Origin: an uncultured Sulfurovum sp.
GTDB taxonomy: Bacteria; Campylobacterota; Campylobacteria; Campylobacterales; Sulfurovaceae
Direction of reading: 5' to 3'
Length of the DNA: 27,380 nt
Assembly: GCA_902727915.1 (NCBI GenBank)
Contig: CACVAU010000047.1
Coordinates: 1-27,380 of the forward strand
Shown here: one piece after another, positions 22,107 to 27,380 of the stretch
How positions within the stretch are numbered: the stretch's first letter is position 1
How the letters are laid out: each line of letters begins with the position of its first letter
Made by a program: the position numbers and the translations under genes
The notes under the pieces: model-generated
Told to the model about the DNA's origin: nothing
Database searches by the model: none
The model's input: only the letters and a program-made list of their open reading frames with translations

Positions 22107-22441
22107 TAATCACGCCACCATTCTTTTGTTTTAGAATCGTATCCACCCACACCTAGTCCTTCAGAATAGTAAAAAGTATAAGCTTCTTCACTGCTTTGGT
22201 AGCCACAGTCTTTAGGATTATACCTAAAATTGAAACCTGTTTTTCCTCCAGCAAGTTCTAAAAGGTTTTGAGGATATTTATGATGTTTTTCACGGTAATA
22301 TTCTAAATCAATAATAAATTGAGAACAGTAAGATTTGTAATTTCTGAAGCCATCAGAAATAAAATAGTTGATAAAAGTGATATAGCTAACAAAGCTCAAA
22401 ATAAGAGCAAATATGATTTTGAGTAATAAATTTTTTTTCAT
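22106..22441 (-). CDS. Small membrane-anchored protein, pseudopilin-like tail
   Basis: A 111-residue protein of unknown function. One N-terminal membrane helix (about residues 6-26) is followed by a short periplasmic domain with DLEYYREKHHKYPQNLLEL, then YNPKDCGYQ and a YTFYYSEGLGVGGYDS region ending EWWRD. The helix-YPxxLxEL-Y-S-G-Y arrangement recalls the C-terminal half of GspG-like pseudopilins, but no prepilin peptidase site is visible, so homology is uncertain. The start at 22439-22441 is chosen because AGGAAG lies nine bases upstream; a longer frame adds ten residues. It is the first gene of a pair with the WYL regulator. Confidence 0.72.
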   Translation of the reverse strand: MKKNLLLKIIFALILSFVSYITFINYFISDGFRNYKSYCSQFIIDLEYYREKHHKYPQNLLELAGGKTGFNFRYNPKDCGYQSSEEAYTFYYSEGLGVGGYDSKTKEWWRD

Positions 22442-22484
22442 AATGATTCTTCCTGAATTTTTTTGACACAAGGTGTTCTAAAAA

Positions 22485-22490
22485 ATTATA
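22485..22490 (-). promoter_or_regulatory. -10 box of the small protein / WYL operon
   Basis: TATAAT on the minus strand in ATTGTATAATTTT, 44 bases before the small-protein ATG. Just downstream AACACCTTGTGT contains a short inverted repeat (ACAC / GTGT) that could be an operator. Confidence 0.5.
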
Positions 22491-22531
22491 CAATTTAACT
22501 ATTAAAAATAAGAACTGTTTGATGCTTATGC

Positions 22532-22537
22532 TATAAT
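22532..22537 (+). promoter_or_regulatory. Extended -10 promoter of the kinase-half gene
   Basis: TATGCTATAATCC is an extended -10 (TGnTATAAT) 42 bases before the chosen ATG of the downstream gene, divergent from the promoter at 22485-22490. Confidence 0.6.
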
Positions 22538-22578
22538 CCTCAATTTTAAAAATTAAATCCATGTTAAGGAAAAACCAA

Positions 22579-23571
22579 ATGAATAAAGAACATCAGTTAG
22601 CTATCGGAGATAAACTTGCTGGTCATTATGAGATTATTAGTATTGTAGGTGAAGATGAATTTGAAATTCTTTATTTGGTCAAAGATTTACATATGGCAGA
22701 GCAAAAGTTTGTGTTGAAAGAACTTTTTTTAAATGACTATTCTTCTCGTAATGAAGATAAAAGTGTACAGGTAATGGCAAAGTCACAAGAAGTATTTAGG
22801 CAGACAAAAAAAGATATTATTGCTGAAGTAGAACATTTAAAAAAGGCTCAACGTAATGAGGGAGCAAAATATTATGGTTATTTTGAAGAGAATGCCACAG
22901 TCTATACCATTATGGAGTTTGTGAATAGTTCAGACTTTTCTACTTATCTTAAAGCCCCTTCTTCCATATACAGCAATGCAGTGAGTACTGAAGCAGAGGT
23001 ATTTGAACCTAAAGATCTTAATGAATCTATTCCTGTTGACGAACCCACTCCGAAAGAAAAACCTAAATCTAAAATATTTTTAAAAATTTTAATTGTGATG
23101 GTTGTCATATTTTTAGCACTTTTTTATTACAGTTATAACATGATTGAAGAAGAGAAAGAGAGAGTTAAAAATAAAACAGTAGCCGTTGTTGTTAGCACGG
23201 AACCCATGAGACATCCCCCTTTAGAGGATAAACAAGCAAGAGAAGAGGCAAAAAAGTTTGAAGAAGAGGCGAATCTTTCTTCAACAATGAAAGAAAAGAG
23301 TGTTCAAGTAAAGCCAGAAGGAGCAAGTTATGTGGCAACAGGGGAAATGGAGGAAGGCGTTGATACGGTTTCTGAAGAACTTGAAACACCCAGTGTGATT
23401 ACAGAAGATTTATCCAACTTACCAATGGCAAAAACTTATGATTTAGAAATTTTGCCCACAGAAGTTTCTCCGACAGAAGTACCTGTAGTGCCTTATGAAC
23501 CAAATATTGTTGAAACCTCTATCCCTCAAAGTGAAGTTCCAAATCTTTCTTTGGGAACGAGAATTAATTAA
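22579..23571 (+). CDS. Kinase N-lobe fused to a membrane segment (C-lobe absent)
   Basis: A 330-residue protein whose first 125 residues match the N-lobe of bacterial Hanks-type Ser/Thr kinases: YEIISIVGEDEFEILYLVKD (17-36, degenerate glycine loop), the VAIK-type Lys47 in FVLKEL, a helix C region with Glu83/Glu85, and the hinge YTIMEFV (109-115). It ends there. No HRD, DFG or any C-lobe sequence follows. Instead there is a linker, a membrane helix (about 166-186), a charged coiled segment and a Glu/Pro/Val-rich low-complexity extracytoplasmic tail. It cannot be an active kinase of the known type. The start at 22579 is chosen because AAGGA precedes it; an ATG at 22561 overlaps that site. The frame is uninterrupted, so the architecture looks real. 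Confidence 0.78.
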   Translation: MNKEHQLAIGDKLAGHYEIISIVGEDEFEILYLVKDLHMAEQKFVLKELFLNDYSSRNEDKSVQVMAKSQEVFRQTKKDIIAEVEHLKKAQRNEGAKYYGYFEENATVYTIMEFVNSSDFSTYLKAPSSIYSNAVSTEAEVFEPKDLNESIPVDEPTPKEKPKSKIFLKILIVMVVIFLALFYYSYNMIEEEKERVKNKTVAVVVSTEPMRHPPLEDKQAREEAKKFEEEANLSSTMKEKSVQVKPEGASYVATGEMEEGVDTVSEELETPSVITEDLSNLPMAKTYDLEILPTEVSPTEVPVVPYEPNIVETSIPQSEVPNLSLGTRIN

Positions 23572-23612
23572 ATAGCATGATTGTAATTCTTAGTTTTTAA
23601 AGGGGTTGTTGG

Positions 23613-24212
23613 GTGTTTGAAGTAGCAGAATATATAGGAACCATTGCTTTTGCGATTAGTGGTTTCTTTGTCGGAGTACGAGCAAAATTAGATTTTTTAG
23701 GGGTATTAATCTCGGTGTTTTTAACAGCATTTGGAGGTGGTGTGATTCGTGATATTATTGTGGATAGAGTACCTTACTCTTTTACCCACATTATGCCAGG
23801 TATTATTGTTATCTCACTTATGTTTTTATTGATACTTTTTAAATTTCATAAACGTCAAGATATTGAAAATAAAGCACTGTTTATTGTGAGTGATTCGATT
23901 GGTTTGGTTTCCTTTAGCATTACAGGGGCTATTATTGCGCTAGAGTCAGGCATTAATATGACAGGAGTATTAACTTTAGCCTTCATCACAGCTGTTGGAG
24001 GAGGAATCACACGAGACATTACCATTAATGAAGTTCCCTTTGTTTTTAAAACAGGTTTTTATGGTACGGTAGCATTGTTGGTTGGCATATGGATGTATTT
24101 ATTACATATGTTTGATTGGATTAATTTTTACACAACAAGCATTGTTTTTGTATTGGCTGTGATTATTCGTGTGGTGGCTTATTATAAGAAGTGGTCAATT
24201 CCTTTGATTTAA
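23613..24212 (+). CDS. TRIC/UPF0126-family membrane channel protein
   Basis: A 199-residue protein with about seven membrane helices, of the UPF0126 (YicG/YadS) family, now grouped with trimeric intracellular cation (TRIC) channels. Two internal repeats are visible, each with a glycine-rich kinked helix: FGGGVIRDIIVDRVP (first half) and VGGGITRDITINEVP (second half). Prokaryotic TRICs conduct monovalent cations, but a substrate transport role has also been suggested for YicG relatives. The start is a GTG at 23613 with AAAGGGG about eight bases before it. It lies 41 bases after the kinase-half gene. Confidence 0.88.
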   Translation: MFEVAEYIGTIAFAISGFFVGVRAKLDFLGVLISVFLTAFGGGVIRDIIVDRVPYSFTHIMPGIIVISLMFLLILFKFHKRQDIENKALFIVSDSIGLVSFSITGAIIALESGINMTGVLTLAFITAVGGGITRDITINEVPFVFKTGFYGTVALLVGIWMYLLHMFDWINFYTTSIVFVLAVIIRVVAYYKKWSIPLI

Positions 24213-24255
24213 GTAACTTTCGCCTAGGAATGTTAAGTTGGAAGTCCCTATTTGT

Positions 24256-24261
24256 TATAAT
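24256..24261 (+). promoter_or_regulatory. -10 box of the T5orf172 gene
   Basis: TATAAT in TTTGTTATAATTTTT, 30 bases before the ATG at 24292. Confidence 0.5.
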
Positions 24262-24291
24262 TTTTTTAATTAAATTATTTTAAAGATTGTA

Positions 24292-24654
24292 ATGACATAT
24301 GTATATTTTATTGTGAATGAACAACAAAGTGTGGTGAAGATAGGGGTGGCAAATAAGCCTATGAGAAGACTTAAAACATTTCAAACAGCAAACCATGAAG
24401 CCTTAAGTATTTTGAAAGTTATTCAAATGGCTGATAGAAGCACAGCTTTTGAGCTTGAATCAGCTTTGCATAAAAAGTTTAAGAAATATCACGTTCGTGG
24501 AGAGTGGTTTAAATTAACATCTCCATTACTTAATTTTATTGAAACCTATCAAGAGACAAAACCTCCTTTTATAGATCAGCTTATTGTTTATTTAAAGACC
24601 CTTGCCATTGGTTTAGGACTCACTTTGTTTATTGTGTTTCTGCTGAATAAATAA
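24292..24654 (+). CDS. T5orf172 (GIY-YIG-like) domain protein with C-terminal membrane anchor
   Basis: A 120-residue protein. Residues 1-85 match the T5orf172/MUG113 domain, a branch of the GIY-YIG nuclease superfamily. VYFIVNE and VKIGVANKPMRRLKTFQTAN stand for the GIY-YIG strands and the Arg helix (Arg26). Glu54 in FELESALHKKF, with the HVRGEWFKL strand, completes the pattern. A hydrophobic helix at about 97-117 near the C-terminus, followed by Asn-Lys, would anchor it in the cytoplasmic membrane with the nuclease-like domain in the cytoplasm. Substrate and activity are unknown. It has its own promoter. Confidence 0.82.
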   Translation: MTYVYFIVNEQQSVVKIGVANKPMRRLKTFQTANHEALSILKVIQMADRSTAFELESALHKKFKKYHVRGEWFKLTSPLLNFIETYQETKPPFIDQLIVYLKTLAIGLGLTLFIVFLLNK

Positions 24655-24710
24655 GCTTAAACTTGCTTAGACGATAATAATATTGGACAAAATACGACCA
24701 AAAAACATTT

Positions 24711-24716
24711 TATAAT
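24711..24716 (+). promoter_or_regulatory. -10 box of rtcB
   Basis: TATAAT in CATTTTATAATACCC, 33 bases before the rtcB ATG. A strong AAGGAG (24737-24742) lies six bases from that ATG. Confidence 0.6.
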
Positions 24717-24748
24717 ACCCTTAACATTAAAATAATAAGGAGTCAAAA

Positions 24749-26086
24749 ATGGACTTAAGAGAATATGGATTTACCGATATTAATCATGAATTATTAGCAA
24801 AAACAAAAACACCCTATAGTATTTATACGGAGTGTTTAGAAGAGACAGCGCAACAACAATTCTTTGATGTATTGAATGAGCCTTATGTGACCTATGGGGC
24901 TTTAATGCCTGATGCCCATACAGGATATACCATGCCCATTGGTGGAGTTTGTTCTACCAAAGGAAAAGTTGTACCACAGTTTGTGGGTTTTGACATTGGT
25001 TGTGGTATGTGTGCTTATAAAACAGACTACAGTAAAGAACAGATAGAAGCAAAAGCAGAGATTATTTATGAACATATTGTGGAGAAAATTCCTTTAGGGT
25101 TTAAAACACATAAAGAGCATCAATCTTTGAAAATTGATTTGCCAAAAACTGCTTTTGCAGATCATGTGTTACAAACAAGTGGACTGAAGCAGTTAGGGAC
25201 ATTGGGTGGAGGTAACCACTTTATAGAAGTAGGTTATGGAGCAGATGAAAAAGCATGGATTGTAATCCACTCTGGTTCTCGTGGTTTTGGACATAAGATT
25301 GCCTCACACTATATGCTTCAAGCCTATCTATTAAAAAATCCAAGTGAAGGAAAACTTGAAGCCATTGTGGAAGATTTTAAACAACGAAATATAAAGTTTA
25401 AAGAGAAGAATCCTGAAGGTTTTGAGAAAGCATTAGCAAAGTTCAGAGAAAAGCAAAAGTTGGCCCTAACTAAAGTAGCAAAGTTAGACAATATTAAAGA
25501 GATTTTACCTCTTGAGGTAGAGAGTGAACTTGGTCAAGACTACATTAAAGACCAAAACTTTGCACTTCAATTTGCCATAGAGAATAGAAAGAGAATGATT
25601 GCCAAGATTCATGACATAATGAATGAGGTTATAGGGGGTACATTTAGCTTTCAAGATAAGGATGAGGTACGATTTATTAACCGTAATCATAACCATGCAG
25701 ATTATGATGAAAAGAGAGATGAATGGATTCATAGAAAAGGAGCTACCCATGCTGAAAAAGGTATGAGAGGAGTAATTCCTGGAAATATGAGAGATGGTTC
25801 TTTTGTGGTTATTGGAAAAGGAAATGCAGACTCTTTAGCATCTTCTTCTCATGGAGCTGGACGTGTTATGAGCCGTAATAAAGCAAAGAAACATATTTCT
25901 ATGGAAGACTTTGAAGCTTCAATGAAAGGTATTACAGGAACCGTTGATGAAAATACTTTAGATGAATCACCTTTTGCTTATAAAGATATTTTTGAAGTGA
26001 TGCAACTACAAGATGATTTAGTAGAGATTGAAGAGCATATTAAAGTGCTTATTAATGTCAAAGATAATGCTAAAAGTAGATTTTAG
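24749..26086 (+). CDS. rtcB: RtcB-family RNA-splicing ligase
   Basis: A GTP- and Mn2+-dependent ligase joining RNA 2',3'-cyclic phosphate or 3'-phosphate ends to 5'-OH ends in RNA repair or tRNA healing. At 445 residues it is close to family size. Visible motifs are MPDAHTGYTMPIGGV (53-67), the metal site FDIGCGM with Asp82 and Cys85, LGGGNHFIEV, IHSGSRGFGH, and SSSHGAGRVMSR with His368 as the expected guanylylated histidine. All metal and nucleotide ligands appear present. No archease or RtcA/RtcR partner is in the window. It is driven by its own TATAAT promoter with a strong AAGGAG. Its stop overlaps the stop of the convergent glycosyltransferase. Confidence 0.95.
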   Translation: MDLREYGFTDINHELLAKTKTPYSIYTECLEETAQQQFFDVLNEPYVTYGALMPDAHTGYTMPIGGVCSTKGKVVPQFVGFDIGCGMCAYKTDYSKEQIEAKAEIIYEHIVEKIPLGFKTHKEHQSLKIDLPKTAFADHVLQTSGLKQLGTLGGGNHFIEVGYGADEKAWIVIHSGSRGFGHKIASHYMLQAYLLKNPSEGKLEAIVEDFKQRNIKFKEKNPEGFEKALAKFREKQKLALTKVAKLDNIKEILPLEVESELGQDYIKDQNFALQFAIENRKRMIAKIHDIMNEVIGGTFSFQDKDEVRFINRNHNHADYDEKRDEWIHRKGATHAEKGMRGVIPGNMRDGSFVVIGKGNADSLASSSHGAGRVMSRNKAKKHISMEDFEASMKGITGTVDENTLDESPFAYKDIFEVMQLQDDLVEIEEHIKVLINVKDNAKSRF

Positions 26087-27312
26087 CAGTTGCATTTAGA
26101 CTTCACCTCTATCCATTGTGACATATACTTAGTACTTTGCATAGAGTGATGTTTGAGCATGGCTCCTGTAAAATTATTGAGTCGATGTTCTTCTAAGTTT
26201 TCTTCTATATTTACAATCTTTTCAATGAGTTGATTGCCCAGTTTGTCACCATTGTATTTCGCATGAAGAAGTTTAATCGCATTCTTTTGTGCTTGTTCCC
26301 ATTTGTCTTCTTGTGTATAAAGCAATACCGAAGCCTCAACAAATAATTCAACATCATCTTCAACAGCACCACCCCAAGACTCTTGCTCATGCATTCCTTC
26401 ACTGCCGATGCTACTTGTTACCGAAGGGGTTTGGCAGATTATGGCATCTAAAAGTTTTCCTTTTATACCAGCACCAAAACGAATGGGGGCTAAACATACT
26501 TTTGCATTTTCCATGACTTCATGAGCATCCTCTGCCCAACCTTTAATGTGAAAGCCAGTTTTAGGACTGTGCAGTTGCATGGCTTTGGGAGGAGGGTAGG
26601 AACCATAAACATGGAGTTCAGCTTTTGGAAGTTTTTTTCTTATGTCTGACCATATTTCTTTTAAATACAAAACAACATCCCAGTTTGGTGCATGTCGAAA
26701 GTTTCCGATGGTCATAAAGTGTTGACGCTCCTCAAAGGACTTTGTTTCTTTTGGGACTTTTTCTAAGTCTACCATGAAAGGAAGGTGATGAAGTAGGGCA
26801 TTGTCTACGTTAAACGTCTCTGTTAAGAGTTGCATTTCGTAAGAAGAGACAATAAGTGAAAGGTCACAACGTAAAATGGAGGCTATTTCTCTCTTTGCTA
26901 AGTCTGAGAATAGATCAGCCTTGCTCGTTTCTCTTTTAGCTTTGTGGGCTTGATGTCTGGCATTGCGTAAACATTGCAGGTCTTCGGTGTCTAAGATTTT
27001 AAGTGCCGTTGGACAATTCTTTTCAACTCTCCAGCCAAATTGTTCTTCCATCATGAAACGGTCAAAAAGAACAATGTTGGGTTGTAGACTACTGATGTAT
27101 TGGTCAAAACTGTCACAGTTTAAGGTAATGGGTTGTGAGTCTATGCCTTCAGATGCTAAGTCAATGGCGTGTTCAGATTCTTGTGCTGGTGTGGAAAAGG
27201 TTACGTCCCAATGCTCTTTTTTGAAACGTCGCATAATGGAGAGTATATGGGTTCCAGCAGCAGATGAGTTGGGTTCTGGGTAGACGTAGCCTATGACTAA
27301 TACTTTTTTCAT
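26083..27312 (-). CDS. Glycosyltransferase, GT4-like
   Basis: A 409-residue GT-B-fold glycosyltransferase. The N-terminal acceptor domain begins VLVIGYVYPEPNSSAAGTHI, typical of the family. The C-terminal donor domain (about 215-360) shows FMTIGNFRHAPNWDVVLYL, AELHVYGSYPP, and a nucleotide-sugar loop KVCLAPIRFGAGIKGKLLDAIICQTPSVTSSIGSEGM, where Gly-x-Gly-x-Lys and the following acidic position are usual for GT4-type enzymes. The sugar and acceptor are unknown, and no polysaccharide cluster is visible here. The C-terminus ends Cys-Asn-Cys. The ATG lacks a clear ribosome binding site. It is convergent with rtcB with no room for a terminator. Confidence 0.85.
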   Translation of the reverse strand: MKKVLVIGYVYPEPNSSAAGTHILSIMRRFKKEHWDVTFSTPAQESEHAIDLASEGIDSQPITLNCDSFDQYISSLQPNIVLFDRFMMEEQFGWRVEKNCPTALKILDTEDLQCLRNARHQAHKAKRETSKADLFSDLAKREIASILRCDLSLIVSSYEMQLLTETFNVDNALLHHLPFMVDLEKVPKETKSFEERQHFMTIGNFRHAPNWDVVLYLKEIWSDIRKKLPKAELHVYGSYPPPKAMQLHSPKTGFHIKGWAEDAHEVMENAKVCLAPIRFGAGIKGKLLDAIICQTPSVTSSIGSEGMHEQESWGGAVEDDVELFVEASVLLYTQEDKWEQAQKNAIKLLHAKYNGDKLGNQLIEKIVNIEENLEEHRLNNFTGAMLKHHSMQSTKYMSQWIEVKSKCNC

Positions 27313-27380
27313 GAATGAATTTTAGCGTAATTGGGTAAAATTAGACAATTATATAAATGTGACAATAAGGCGATACTATG
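27313..27380. promoter_or_regulatory. Divergent promoter region at the window end
   Basis: The last 68 bases contain TATAAT on the minus strand (27348-27353) facing the glycosyltransferase gene. On the plus strand AAGG lies eight bases before a terminal ATG at 27378-27380, which may start a divergent gene beyond the window. Confidence 0.4.

Noticed and set aside
22106..22441. Assignment of the small protein as a type II secretion pseudopilin
   Set aside because: The tail pattern is suggestive, but there is no Gly-Phe prepilin cleavage site or Glu5-type residue and no secretion genes nearby.
26963..27283. 106-codon plus-strand open frame within the glycosyltransferase gene
   Set aside because: Antisense shadow of a well-supported gene with no family resemblance.
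1..27380. CRISPR arrays, tRNA or rRNA genes, insertion sequences
   Set aside because: No regularly spaced repeats, cloverleaf-forming segments, rRNA sequence or transposase were found on reading both strands.

Overview
The window is AT-rich, densely packed bacterial chromosome (most gaps under 100 bp). It looks like a member of the Campylobacterota (Epsilonproteobacteria), probably a free-living Sulfurimonas/Sulfurovum/Arcobacter-type organism rather than a host-adapted Campylobacter. This rests on the gene content: a PgbA-type N-terminal domain protein, a compact rpsB-tsf pair, ftsW-murG away from a full dcw cluster, a 7TM-DISM-like histidine kinase with its response regulator, and sigma70 promoters with good TATAAT boxes and poor -35 boxes. 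Genus is inference.

Layout. 1-600: remnant of a COG1373-type AAA ATPase lacking its N-terminal two thirds. 595-2702 (-): rpsB-tsf, with a helix-hairpin-helix tail on S2. 2967-4136 (-): exported protein with two 'DWIGIY' repeats. 4225-6404 (-): ftsW-murG, divergent from an ftsI-type transpeptidase (6469-8352, +), which leads into a DUF1439/YceB-like lipoprotein and dgkA. 9513-10453 (+): RlpA and a small exported EF-hand protein. 10465-13375 (-): pgbA-like, glcD-like and yihY-like genes, nearly touching. 13433-14605 (-): fatty acid desaturase. 14697-16791 (-): two-component system. 16954-19757 (+): two tandem paralogous lipoproteins of unknown function, divergent from the two-component system. 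19820-21138 (-): TetR regulator and exported AhpD-like protein with matching operator-like palindromes. 21186-22441 (-): small membrane protein and WYL regulator. 22579-23571 (+): kinase N-lobe fused to a membrane segment, with no C-lobe. 23613-24654 (+): TRIC/UPF0126-type channel and a membrane-tethered T5orf172 protein. 24749-26086 (+): RtcB RNA ligase, convergent with a glycosyltransferase (26083-27312, -) with interlocked stop codons.

How the genes fit together. A block around 4.2-10.2 kb concerns the cell envelope: lipid II synthesis (MurG), septal polymerase and transpeptidase (FtsW, FtsI), glycan cleavage (RlpA) and lipid recycling (DgkA). The least explained part is 14.7-19.8 kb. There, a membrane kinase almost without an extracytoplasmic sensor domain and its OmpR-type regulator face two co-transcribed paralogous lipoproteins, and I regard this as the best candidate for an undescribed signalling or envelope system. 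The response regulator appears to start at an ATT codon; starting it at the first ATG would remove the acidic pocket. The kinase-half protein is a second unusual architecture.
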